64,000 nt of DNA from Mycolicibacterium sp. 018/SC-01/001 (GTDB lineage: Bacteria > Actinomycetota > Actinomycetes > Mycobacteriales > Mycobacteriaceae), in the NCBI RefSeq assembly GCF_007096635.1, contig NZ_VKAA01000001.1, positions 372,001-436,000 on the forward strand, read 5' to 3'. Within the stretch, counting starts at the first letter, position 1, and each line of letters begins with the position of its first letter. The notes under the pieces are model-generated. The model worked only from the letters and a program-made list of their open reading frames with translations. It made no database searches and was not told where the DNA came from. This document shows, piece after piece, positions 33,302-40,758 of the stretch. The translations under genes and the position numbers were made by a program.

Positions 33302-34294
33302 TCACCAGCCGGCGTTGCGGGCCAGGTCGATCGCGTACTGGTTGACGAACGTGCCCGCTCCGGGCTCGCCCTTGCCGCACGAACCGTCGGATTCGCCGGG
33401 ACGCTTGATCCACAGGAACGCGTCGACCTGCGGGTTACCGGTGTTCGCGGTGGGCGGGACGCCGAGCGCACGGCCTTCCGGATTGCACCAGTACAGCGGG
33501 TCGCCCTCGACCGGTCCGGCGCCGTTGCGTGACGTGTCGATGACGAATGGCTTGCCCCCGGTCATGCCGGAAATGGCGGAGCCGTAACCGATTTCCTCGT
33601 CGGTGGTGAAGAAGTTCGCGGTGTTGAGGCTGAACCCGCGGGCCTTGGCGATTCCGACCTGGTTGAGCCGGTTGGCCATCTCCTCCGCACTGACCCAGCG
33701 GGAGTGGCCGGCGTCGACGTAGACCGCGGTGCCGGGATTGCGGGTCAGGGTGTCCACGGCGTAGGACATCAGGTCGAACCGTTCCTGGCGCTGGTCACCG
33801 GAGAGGCAGTCGGCCATCGCGAGTGCGTCGGGTTCGAGGATGACGGTCGCGGGGCCGCCGCCGATGGCCCCGGCGACACCGTCGATCCAGTTGCGGTAGG
33901 CGCCGGCGGAGCCGAAGCCGCCCGCGGCGAAGCTGCCGCAGTCGCGGTGCGGGATGCCGTAGAGGGCGAGGATCGGCATGGTGCCGGCTGCCTGTGCGGT
34001 CGCGATGTACTTCGCGTCGACGGCCGGGGTGGACAGCTGGTCCATCCAGTACGCGGTCGGTGTGTTGACCACCCGGTCCAGCGTCGGGTTGCCGGCGCCC
34101 CGCGCCGCCCTGATCCCCTTGGAATCAGGGTTGACGTAGAACGGCAGGCCGCCCAGCGGGTTGCCGTCGGCGGCGAGGCGGATCGACGGGGACGACGGGT
34201 GGGACACGAGGGCTGCGACGGTGAGAACCGCCAGGAACAGAACGGTCCAGCGCGCGATGACGCGCGCAGCGCGGGAGATCACCCCGAGAAACAT
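33302..34294 (-). CDS. Secreted GH6 endoglucanase (CelA1-like)
   Basis: The 330-residue protein begins with a membrane or signal segment (VIARWTVLFLAVLTVAALV). The rest matches glycoside hydrolase family 6: GGLPFYVNPDS, ILALYGIPHRDCGSFAAGG, ATVILEPDALAMADCLS with the catalytic aspartate, YVDAGHSRWV, and KPFVIDTSRNGAG followed by CNPEGRALG. These match the mycobacterial cellulase CelA1. No cellulose-binding domain is seen. ATG 34294 was chosen since the signal segment begins ten residues later. It could degrade exogenous cellulose or trim self-made cellulose in biofilms. Confidence 0.88.
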   Translation of the reverse strand: MFLGVISRAARVIARWTVLFLAVLTVAALVSHPSSPSIRLAADGNPLGGLPFYVNPDSKGIRAARGAGNPTLDRVVNTPTAYWMDQLSTPAVDAKYIATAQAAGTMPILALYGIPHRDCGSFAAGGFGSAGAYRNWIDGVAGAIGGGPATVILEPDALAMADCLSGDQRQERFDLMSYAVDTLTRNPGTAVYVDAGHSRWVSAEEMANRLNQVGIAKARGFSLNTANFFTTDEEIGYGSAISGMTGGKPFVIDTSRNGAGPVEGDPLYWCNPEGRALGVPPTANTGNPQVDAFLWIKRPGESDGSCGKGEPGAGTFVNQYAIDLARNAGW

Positions 34295-34345
34295 AGTGCC
34301 GGCCGCCGACGCTTGACCAATCCGAGGCGCCAATCCGAGCCGAAC

Positions 34346-34591
34346 TCACGCGGCGACGGCGGTGCCGCAGATCCCGCAGACCTCGAACTCCTGTCGCCTC
34401 CACCGCGCGACCGGGATGAAGAAGACGCTGAACTGGCGGAACTGGCGCATCCGAATCCACTGCGTGGTGTTGTGGCACCGGGGGCAGGTCCGTACACATC
34501 CCGCACCAAGCGGCGTGCGCTTGGTCCCGATACCGAACAGCAGAAACAACACGACCCCACCGTAGCGAGGCGGCGGCGGAATAGGTGACAT
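34346..34591 (-). CDS. Small zinc-ribbon membrane-tethered protein
   Basis: This 81-residue protein has a short hydrophobic stretch (YGGVVLFLLFGIG) and then a zinc ribbon: CVRTCPRCHNTTQWIRMRQFRQFSVFFIPVARWRR...CGICG, with CxxC pairs at both ends. This order matches the zinc-ribbon-15 family of small mycobacterial proteins. The start could be ATG 34591 or 34600. It diverges from an SDR gene, and the shared intergenic region contains a perfect 12-bp palindrome. Function unknown. Confidence 0.72.
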   Translation of the reverse strand: MSPIPPPPRYGGVVLFLLFGIGTKRTPLGAGCVRTCPRCHNTTQWIRMRQFRQFSVFFIPVARWRRQEFEVCGICGTAVAA

Positions 34592-34596
34592 GTCAC
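34585..34596. promoter_or_regulatory. Perfect palindrome GTGACATGTCAC
   Basis: A 12-bp perfect palindrome lies at the start of the zinc-ribbon gene and 41 bases before the SDR gene. Its length and position suit an operator acting on both divergent genes. The nearest regulator is the MarR gene downstream of the SDR gene. Confidence 0.45.
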
Positions 34597-34636
34597 GCAT
34601 GTTGGATCGAGCGTCACCGCGAGAAAGGAAACGATC

Positions 34637-35380
34637 ATGGGACAGCTGGAAGGCAAGACAGCGCTCGTCACCGGCGGCACGTCGGGCATCGGCCTGGCCA
34701 CCGCGCAGCGGCTGGCGGCCGAGGGTGCGCACGTCGTGATCACCGGACGCCGGCAGGACGCCCTGGACGCCGCCGTGGCGTCGATCGGCGACGCCGCGAC
34801 CGGGGTGCGCAGCGACGTGTCGAAACCCGAGGAGCTCACCGCCGTCGTCGACGCCATCGCGGCGCACGGCAAGGGCCTGGACATCGTGTTCGCGAACGCC
34901 GGTGGCGGCGAATTCGCCGCGCTGCCCGACATCACCGTCGAGCACTTCACCACCACCTTCACCACCAATGTCGGTGGCACACTCTTCACCGTGCAGAAGG
35001 TGCTGCCCCTGCTCAACCGCGGCGCCTCGATAATCCTGGCCGGTTCCACCGCCGCCTACAACGGGACGCCGTCGTTCAGCGTCTACGCCGCCACCAAGGC
35101 GGCGATCCGCTCGTTCGGCCGCACCTGGGCCGCGGAGTTGGCGGGCAGCGGCATCCGGGTCAACACCGTGGTCCCCGGTCCGGTGGAGACACCCGGACTC
35201 GTCGGGCTGGCACCCGGCCGCGAACAGGAACTCCTGGACGCGCAGGCCGCGGACGTGCCTTTGGGCCGCGTGGGGCGGCCCGAGGAGATCGCCGCCGCCG
35301 TGCTGTTCCTGGCCTCGGATCAGAGCAGCTTCATGACGGGCGCTGAGGTGTTCGTCGACGGCGGGGCGGAACAAATCTGA
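34637..35380 (+). CDS. Short-chain dehydrogenase/reductase
   Basis: The 247-residue classical SDR has TALVTGGTSGIGLATAQRLAAEGA at the N-terminus, NAG in VFANAGGGEF, serine in ILAGSTAAYNG and YAATK at the active site, and ends VFVDGGAEQI. Such SDRs reduce or oxidise alcohols with NAD(P)H. GAAAGGAAACG is an adequate ribosome binding site before ATG 34637. It converges with the MarR gene, one base apart; the pair may be functionally linked. Confidence 0.9.
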   Translation: MGQLEGKTALVTGGTSGIGLATAQRLAAEGAHVVITGRRQDALDAAVASIGDAATGVRSDVSKPEELTAVVDAIAAHGKGLDIVFANAGGGEFAALPDITVEHFTTTFTTNVGGTLFTVQKVLPLLNRGASIILAGSTAAYNGTPSFSVYAATKAAIRSFGRTWAAELAGSGIRVNTVVPGPVETPGLVGLAPGREQELLDAQAADVPLGRVGRPEEIAAAVLFLASDQSSFMTGAEVFVDGGAEQI

Positions 35381-35381
35381 G

Positions 35382-35894
35382 TCACTCTGTCGGCGAGCCG
35401 AATTCCGGAGGCGGGAGAGTGCCGGCGCGCAGAAGCGAGTCATGGACCGTGGTCAGGACGTCGGCGAGAGCCGACTCCTGACCACGGTCGGTGTCGGCGA
35501 ACACCGTCTCCCGCACCCACGCCGCATGGACCGGGGCGGCCGCACGGAACCGGCGGGCGCCGTCGGCGCTGAGCCTGACGTCGGTGGCGCGGCCGTCGTC
35601 GGCCGAGGGCTTGCGCTCGATCAGCCCGCGCCGGACCATCCGTTGCAGATGGTGCGACAGGCGGCTGCGCTCCCAGCCGATGACGGTCGCCAGACTGGAC
35701 AACTGCGCGGTGCGGCCCGGCGCGTTGTAGAGCGCGTTGAGCACCGTGTAGTCCGCGAGTGACATCCCGCAGTCGCGCTGCAGATGCCTGTTCATCTCGT
35801 ATTCGAGTCGGTGGTACACCCGCATGTAGCTGATCCACGCCCTCTGCTGGGACGCGGTGAGCCCGTCGCCTGCCTTCCCCGACCGTTCTGCCAT
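35382..35894 (-). CDS. MarR family transcriptional regulator
   Basis: The 170-residue protein has the winged helix-turn-helix GRTAQLSSLATVIGWERSRLSHHLQRMVRRGLIERKPSADDGRATDVRLSADG (residues 65-120), typical of MarR with the D-R-A wing. It starts at ATG 35894 or, less likely, ATG 35915. It is divergent from the fused dehydratase gene, with at most 19 bases between start codons. That leaves no room for separate promoters. Its target may be the SDR or the dehydratase. Confidence 0.87.
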   Translation of the reverse strand: MAERSGKAGDGLTASQQRAWISYMRVYHRLEYEMNRHLQRDCGMSLADYTVLNALYNAPGRTAQLSSLATVIGWERSRLSHHLQRMVRRGLIERKPSADDGRATDVRLSADGARRFRAAAPVHAAWVRETVFADTDRGQESALADVLTTVHDSLLRAGTLPPPEFGSPTE

Positions 35895-35900
35895 GCCGGT

Positions 35901-35906
35901 TAGTGT
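35901..35906 (+). promoter_or_regulatory. Probable leaderless -10 element for the fused dehydratase
   Basis: TAGTGT fits TANNNT and ends seven bases before the ATG at 35914. This is the usual distance from a -10 hexamer to the first base of a leaderless mycobacterial mRNA. It lies inside the gap between divergent start codons. Confidence 0.45.
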
Positions 35907-35913
35907 GCAATCC

Positions 35914-36945
35914 ATGACTGCCGCAGCCGAAACGTCGCCGCTGGAAGCCCGGGTGGGCCACTACTACCAGATGGACGGCACGTACCTGGTCGGCCGCGAG
36001 AAGCTCCGGGAGTACGCCCGCGCCGTGCAGGACTACCACCCGGCGCACTGGGACGTCGACGCGGCCGCGGCGCTCGGTTACTCCGATCTGGTGGCGCCGC
36101 TGACCTTCACGTCGGCGCCGGGGATGCAGTGCAACCGGCGGATGTTCGAAGAGGTGGTCGTCGGCTACGACACCTACATGCAGACCGAAGAGGTCTTCGA
36201 GCAGCATCGGCCGATCGTGGCGGGCGACGAGTTGAAGATCGATGTGGAGCTGACGTCGGTTCGGCGCATCGCCGGTCGTGACCTGATCACGGTCACGAAC
36301 ACGTTCACCGACGCCGCCGGCGAGCGGGTGCACACGCTGCACACCACGGTCGTCGGGGTGACCGCCGAGGACATCGGCGCCGACGTCAAGACCGCGGTGC
36401 AGAACGCGATGATGCACGACATGAACATCCTGGACATCGGGGGTTCGGAGGCGAACTACACCAAGACCGTGCGGCCCGACGGTGAGATCCGCGTGGCCGA
36501 CGGCGGCACCACCAGGAAACCAGGGTCGCGGGCGTTCGACGAGGTGTCGGCCGGGGAGGAGATCCCCGTGCACCACACCCGGCTCTCGCGCGGCGATCTC
36601 GTCAACTACGCCGGGGTGGCCGGTGACGCGAACCCGATCCACTGGGACGAAGACCTCGCCAAGCTCGCCGGGCTGCCCGATGTGATCGCCCACGGCATGC
36701 TGACGATGGGGCTGGGCGCCGGGTTCGCTTCGTCGTGGACCGGCGACCCCGGCGCGGCGCTGCGGTTCGCGGTGCGGCTGTCGTCCCCGGCGATCGTGTC
36801 GGCCAAGGAGGGCGCCGACGTCGAGTTCAGCGGCAAGGTCAAGTCTTTGGACCCCGACACTCGCTCGGGTGTCCTGATCATCGGGGCGAAGTCGGCCGGC
36901 AAGAAGATCTTCGGTCTCGCGACGCTCGCCGTCCGCTTCGCCTGA
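35914..36945 (+). CDS. Fused (3R)-hydroxyacyl dehydratase (HadA/HadB-like)
   Basis: The 343-residue protein joins two hot-dog domains. The N-terminal half (1-160) resembles HadA/HadC: DYHPAHWDVDAAAALGYSDLVAPLTFTS. The C-terminal half (200-343) is MaoC/HadB-like with the hydratase-2 motif NYAGVAGDANPIHWDEDLAKLAGLPDVIAHGMLTMG, where Asp and His are catalytic. It dehydrates 3-hydroxyacyl thioesters in fatty-acid or mycolic-acid-related metabolism. It starts 19 bases from the divergent MarR gene. Confidence 0.87.
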   Translation: MTAAAETSPLEARVGHYYQMDGTYLVGREKLREYARAVQDYHPAHWDVDAAAALGYSDLVAPLTFTSAPGMQCNRRMFEEVVVGYDTYMQTEEVFEQHRPIVAGDELKIDVELTSVRRIAGRDLITVTNTFTDAAGERVHTLHTTVVGVTAEDIGADVKTAVQNAMMHDMNILDIGGSEANYTKTVRPDGEIRVADGGTTRKPGSRAFDEVSAGEEIPVHHTRLSRGDLVNYAGVAGDANPIHWDEDLAKLAGLPDVIAHGMLTMGLGAGFASSWTGDPGAALRFAVRLSSPAIVSAKEGADVEFSGKVKSLDPDTRSGVLIIGAKSAGKKIFGLATLAVRFA

Positions 36946-36957
36946 TCTCCGATCAGG
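36941..36957. terminator. Short hairpin over two convergent stop codons
   Basis: CCTGATC (36941-36947), TCC, GATCAGG (36951-36957). It contains the stop codons of both the dehydratase and the proline-rich gene. It may help terminate from both sides; there is no T-tract. Confidence 0.35.
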
Positions 36958-37747
36958 GCTGCGGCGACTCGACGACGGGCAGCGGGCTCAGCGTCGTCAC
37001 CACGGGTTGCGCAAGCTGCTCGACGGGCTTCACCGCCTCGGCGGGTTCGGCCGGCTCCGGTGAGGCGGGCGGTTCGGGGACTTCTGCGGGCTCGGTCTCT
37101 GCGGCCGGCGCCGCGGGTTCCGCTGGTGGCGCAGGCACCGAAGGCTTCACGACGATGGGCGGTAGCGCCGGGATCGGCACGTTGACCACGACAACCGGCG
37201 CCGGTGGCGGCACCGCGGGGTCCGCCGGCGACGGAACAGGTGCAGGTGCGGCAGCCGCGACGGTCTGCTCAGGCGCAGGAGCCGGCTTCTTCGTCGGCGT
37301 CGTCCGCATGACCACGTTGGTGGCGGGGACAGCCGTCGACGGACCGGCGGCGGGAGGTGCGGCGACCGGGACCGACGGCGCAGGCGCGGCGGGGGCGGGC
37401 GCAGGTGTATGCACCGCGGTCGACGGGGCGGGCATCGCCACCGCGTTGGGTCGCACGACCACCGGCGCCGACTGTGCGGGATGCAGGTAGGCGAAGGCGA
37501 CGACACCGAGGGAGCCGAAGGCCAGAGCCGCACCCACCAACGCCGCTGCCAGCGCAGCATCACCGCTGTGGTGTGGCGCGTCGTCGAGGTCCCAGCCGCC
37601 GTCGTCCGGTTCCCCCAGCGCGCTGTCCGACCATGCCAGCGCGCCGCTGTGGTCACTGACCTCGGCGTAGTCCTGCGAGGCCATCGTGGGGTACTCGGAT
37701 GACGCGACCGTCGCGGTCATCGCGCCGTGTGCAGCCTGGTCGTTCAT
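36953..37747 (-). CDS. Proline/alanine-rich single-pass membrane protein
   Basis: The 264-residue protein has an acidic cytoplasmic N-terminal part (1-62), one membrane helix (about 64-86: ALAAALVGAALAFGSLGVVAFAY), and a long Pro/Ala/Val-rich tail to the end. The tail is low-complexity and probably extends through the periplasm or cell wall. Such tails often anchor to envelope structures. There is no enzymatic motif. I cannot give a function. Confidence 0.72.
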   Translation of the reverse strand: MNDQAAHGAMTATVASSEYPTMASQDYAEVSDHSGALAWSDSALGEPDDGGWDLDDAPHHSGDAALAAALVGAALAFGSLGVVAFAYLHPAQSAPVVVRPNAVAMPAPSTAVHTPAPAPAAPAPSVPVAAPPAAGPSTAVPATNVVMRTTPTKKPAPAPEQTVAAAAPAPVPSPADPAVPPPAPVVVVNVPIPALPPIVVKPSVPAPPAEPAAPAAETEPAEVPEPPASPEPAEPAEAVKPVEQLAQPVVTTLSPLPVVESPQP

Positions 37748-37879
37748 GGTGTGGTCCTCGGTGGGGCGGCCCGCAGGGTCGGGGCCGCGTGCTCAGAAGT
37801 AGACGGGTCCGGCCGGTCTACCGATCCCAACAAGCCCCACGGGAATGTTTCGACATCGCAGCAAGTTCTTGTCCTCAGA

Positions 37880-37897
37880 TGCTTCGAATTCGAAGCA
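37880..37897. promoter_or_regulatory. MarR operator 1 (perfect 18-bp palindrome)
   Basis: TGCTTCGAATTCGAAGCA is a perfect 18-bp palindrome ending 19 bases before the oxidoreductase ATG at 37917. A near-identical site lies before the MarR gene at 39371-39386. This shared unusual sequence makes both sites very probable operators of that MarR protein. Confidence 0.78.
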
Positions 37898-37916
37898 CAT
37901 ACACAAGGAGGACACC

Positions 37917-38861
37917 ATGAAGGCAGTGCGCTATCACCGATACGGCAGCAGCGAGGTCTTGCGCTACGAGGACGCCCCGCGCCCCGTGCCCGGGCCCCAG
38001 GAGGTGCTCGTCGAGGTCGCGGCGACGTCGTTCAATCCGGTCGATGCCGGCATCCGGGGCGGCTATCTGGCGGACGTCTACCGGATCGGCTTCCCCCACA
38101 TCCCGGGCGTGGATGTCGCCGGCACGATCTTCGAGGTCGGCGCCCGTGTCACAGGATGGAACACCGGCGACGCCGTGGTGGCGTTCCTCCCGCTCGACGC
38201 GGATGGCGCAGCCGCCGAATACGCCGTGGTGCCCGCGGAGGCGCTGGCCGCGGCTCCGACGTCCGTGCCGCTCGCCGACGCCGCGGCCCTGCCGGAGCCC
38301 GCCCTGACGGCGTGGCAGGCCCTCTTCGATGTGGCGGGGCTCACCGCCGGGCAGCGATTGCTGGTCAACGGCGCGTCCGGTGCGGTCGGCGGCTACGCCG
38401 TCCAGTTGGCGAAGGAGGCCGGCGCCCACGTCACCGCGACCGCATGGGACCGGGACGCCCAGCGGCTGCTCGATCTGGGCGCCGATCGCATCGTCGGCTA
38501 CGTCGACTACGGCCAGTCACCCGTGCGGGTCGAGGGCGCGCCGTTCGACGTCGTTCTCAACCTGGTCTCGACCACCGACGAGCAGACCCGAGAACTGATC
38601 GGGCTGATCACCGAGGGCGGAATCCACGTGGGCACCATGGTGTTCGGCCCCGAGCAACCGCCACGGGCGATCCGCAGCCAGCGCGTGTTCGTCCGCAGCG
38701 ACGCCGTGCAACTCGCGGGGCTGGTCGATCGGGTCGACGACGGCCGGTTGCGCATCGAGGTGGCCGACCGCCGCCCTCTCGATCAGGCCGCAGCTGTCCA
38801 CGACGCGTCGGACAGCGGACGTCTACACGGGAAGACCCTGCTCGTCCCCGATCGGCACTGA
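37917..38861 (+). CDS. NADP-dependent quinone oxidoreductase-like (MDR family)
   Basis: The 314-residue protein begins MKAVRYHRYGSSEVLRYEDAPRP and contains LLVNGASGAVGGYAVQLAKEAGA (the AxxGxxG NADP-binding loop). No structural zinc cysteines are seen, so it is of the zinc-less quinone reductase type. It reduces quinones or enones. A strong AAGGAGG precedes ATG 37917. A MarR operator lies just before that, and the MarR gene converges from the right, so the enzyme is probably induced by a small electrophile or aromatic ligand. Confidence 0.88.
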   Translation: MKAVRYHRYGSSEVLRYEDAPRPVPGPQEVLVEVAATSFNPVDAGIRGGYLADVYRIGFPHIPGVDVAGTIFEVGARVTGWNTGDAVVAFLPLDADGAAAEYAVVPAEALAAAPTSVPLADAAALPEPALTAWQALFDVAGLTAGQRLLVNGASGAVGGYAVQLAKEAGAHVTATAWDRDAQRLLDLGADRIVGYVDYGQSPVRVEGAPFDVVLNLVSTTDEQTRELIGLITEGGIHVGTMVFGPEQPPRAIRSQRVFVRSDAVQLAGLVDRVDDGRLRIEVADRRPLDQAAAVHDASDSGRLHGKTLLVPDRH

Positions 38862-38867
38862 CGAGAG

Positions 38868-39356
38868 TCAGCCGGTGCGGCGCTTCCGGGGGGCGGCCGA
38901 GCGCGGTGGCCGGGCGCGCATGTGGTCGCGGGTCGCGGTCATCATGTCCGCGAGCGCGCGCACGTCCGTCGGCGACAACGCATCGAACAGCAACTCCCGG
39001 ACGACCTGGATGTGGCCGGGCAGCACCGCGGCCAGCCGCTCACGTCCCCGCTCGGTGATCGTCGCGACGATCGCTCGTTGATCGTCCGACGACGCCGAGC
39101 GGCTGATGAGGCCGTCACGCTCCAGCACACCCGCCTGGTGGGTCAGCCCCGAGCGGCTGTACACCACGCTGTCGGCCAACTCAGTCATCGTGAGCGATCG
39201 TCCCGCATCGGCCAGCGTCGCGAGAATCTCGAACTGCACGTAGCTCATGGCGCCGTCTTCTCGCAGTTGATCGCCCACCGCGTACTGCAGCAGGCTCACC
39301 GATTCCATCAACGCGAAGTAGGCGCGCATCTGAACGGCGCTGAGAGTGTCGGCCAT
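38868..39356 (-). CDS. MarR family regulator of the adjacent oxidoreductase
   Basis: The 162-residue protein has the MarR winged helix: RSLTMTELADSVVYSRSGLTHQAGVLERDGLISRSASSDDQRAIVATITERG (53-105), where SSDDQR is the wing. It has no cysteine, so it does not sense oxidants through thiols and is more likely ligand-gated. The palindrome GCTTCGAACTCGAAGC lies 15 bases before its start codon and matches the one before the divergently sited target at 37917. It probably represses both genes. Confidence 0.88.
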   Translation of the reverse strand: MADTLSAVQMRAYFALMESVSLLQYAVGDQLREDGAMSYVQFEILATLADAGRSLTMTELADSVVYSRSGLTHQAGVLERDGLISRSASSDDQRAIVATITERGRERLAAVLPGHIQVVRELLFDALSPTDVRALADMMTATRDHMRARPPRSAAPRKRRTG

Positions 39357-39370
39357 GACCCGACCTTAGT

Positions 39371-39386
39371 GCTTCGAACTCGAAGC
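39371..39386. promoter_or_regulatory. MarR operator 2 (autoregulatory)
   Basis: GCTTCGAACTCGAAGC differs from the core of operator 1 by one central base (C for T). It lies between the marR start codon (39356) and the end of the DedA gene (39389), the correct place for autoregulation. Confidence 0.75.
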
Positions 39387-39388
39387 GG

Positions 39389-40018
39389 TTACGCTCGCGC
39401 GCGGCGCCTACGCGTGATCACGAACCGCGCCGTCCAGACCACGACGGCGCCGATCACCAGATACTGCAGCACCGCGGTATAGGGATCGATGGCGTGCCAA
39501 TTGGCGCCCAGCAGATATCCCGCGCCGATCAACGCGCTGTTCCAGACGAGGCTGCCCAACAAGGTCAGGACGGTGAACGCCGCGAGGTTCATGCGCTCCG
39601 CGCCGGCCGGAATCGAGATGAAACTCCGGAACAACGGAATCATCCGACCGAAGAACACCGCCTTGGTGCCGTGCTTGCCGAACCACGCCGTCGTTCTGTC
39701 CACGTCCGCCGCATCGACGAGGGGTATCCGCAGAATCAGAGCGCGCATGCGATCGTGTCCGAGCCACGCACCCAGCGCGTACAGAATCCACGCGCCGACC
39801 AGCGAACCCGCCGTCGCTCCCGCGATCGCCTCGGCGAGCGAAAGGTCGCCGAGGCGCGCGGCGAAGCCCGCCATCGGCAGGATCACCTCGCTCGGCACAG
39901 GCGGGAAGAGGTTCTCGGCCGCGATCGCGATGCCCGCTCCGAGCCCTCCCCAGCGCTCCATCAATTCGACCGTCCAGCCGGCAATCCCATCGACAGCGGT
40001 GGCCGATTGCGTCGACAC
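39389..40018 (-). CDS. DedA/SNARE-associated family membrane protein
   Basis: The 209-residue protein has five to six hydrophobic segments and the DedA signatures AENLFPPVPSEVILPMAGFAA (with the key glutamate) and FGKHGTKAVFFGRMIPLFRSFISIPAGAERM (with the G-FGRxxPxxR motif). DedA proteins act as lipid scramblases or flippases. GTG 40018 was chosen since the protein begins VSTQSATAVDG and GGAAGG lies upstream. It runs in the same direction as marR, but marR has its own operator. Confidence 0.86.
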   Translation of the reverse strand: MSTQSATAVDGIAGWTVELMERWGGLGAGIAIAAENLFPPVPSEVILPMAGFAARLGDLSLAEAIAGATAGSLVGAWILYALGAWLGHDRMRALILRIPLVDAADVDRTTAWFGKHGTKAVFFGRMIPLFRSFISIPAGAERMNLAAFTVLTLLGSLVWNSALIGAGYLLGANWHAIDPYTAVLQYLVIGAVVVWTARFVITRRRRARA

Positions 40019-40142
40019 GAGGGAGCCTTCCGTCGGGGGATGTCCCCCGCGAGGGTACCGACGGCCGCCGAGACGACCCGGCCCGCGCGAGCGATTTCCG
40101 CTTCCTGTGTCCTTGCTGTGAACGTGCGTGGAATCACTTAGC

Positions 40143-40162
40143 CCGGGTAACCTTTTACCCGG
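40143..40162. repeat. Inverted repeat before 158-aa membrane protein
   Basis: CCGGGTAA (40143-40150), CCTT, TTACCCGG (40155-40162) is a perfect 8-bp stem with a four-base loop, ending 18 bases before the start codon at 40181. It could be an operator or an mRNA leader hairpin. Confidence 0.5.
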
Positions 40163-40180
40163 AGCGTGAGGAGTGTCAGC

Positions 40181-40657
40181 ATGGGTCTCGGTCTGTGGGG
40201 CGATCTGTCGGCTCTCGCCGTCGTCGCCGAAATCATCTTCGCCACATGCGTTTTCGTGTACATCACCCGGCTCGAGCGGCGCAGGTCCCATCCGCTGGGC
40301 GACACCGTCGGTGCCCACAAGGACGTGCTGGCGAAGCTGCGCAAGCGCCAACCGCTCACGCGTGACGAAGCTCACTACGCCGGTGAGCTGATCGCCGACG
40401 CGCGCTCCCCGCTCGCCTACGCCATTCCGGCCGCTCTGTTCACCCTCGGTTTCTTCTACGTCGTGGGTTGCCTGTACATGCTGCACCGCGACGGCGGGAA
40501 CCCGTCGTTCCGCACGTTCGTCGGCGGCATCCCGATGCTGACGTCGATGAACATGGCCAATCAGCTTCGCCGGGTCGCGATGCTCAAGGGCAATTTGCGC
40601 GACGTCGAGGTGCTCGACACCGAACCCATCGAGCAACTCGAGCCCGCCCGCGTCTGA
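40181..40657 (+). CDS. Hypothetical membrane protein (158 aa)
   Basis: This protein has one N-terminal membrane helix (LSALAVVAEIIFATCVFVYI), a charged linker (RRSHPLGDTVGAHKDVLAKLRKRQPLTRDEAHY), a second helix (AIPAALFTLGFFYVVGCLYML) and a polar C-terminus with VEVLDTEPIEQLEPARV. GAGGAG seven bases before ATG 40181 decides the start. The family is not one I can name. An inverted repeat lies just upstream. Confidence 0.7.
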   Translation: MGLGLWGDLSALAVVAEIIFATCVFVYITRLERRRSHPLGDTVGAHKDVLAKLRKRQPLTRDEAHYAGELIADARSPLAYAIPAALFTLGFFYVVGCLYMLHRDGGNPSFRTFVGGIPMLTSMNMANQLRRVAMLKGNLRDVEVLDTEPIEQLEPARV

Positions 40658-40758
40658 CCTGCCGGCCCCATCGTCCGCGGAATATCGTTCCGGGCTGCGA
40701 TCCGCCCTCGCAGACAGCCCTGGGTTAACCCGCGGCGCCACAGCTCCCGGCGTCAGCG

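Noticed and set aside
36735..37490. Gly/Ala/Ser-rich plus-strand frame resembling a PE_PGRS protein
   Set aside because: It is the complement of the Pro/Ala-rich membrane protein and part of the dehydratase gene, lacks a PE domain and has no ribosome binding site.
40035..40048. GGGGGA-TG-TCCCCC hairpin before the DedA gene as an operator
   Set aside because: The arms are nearly homopolymeric and likely to arise by chance in GC-rich DNA.
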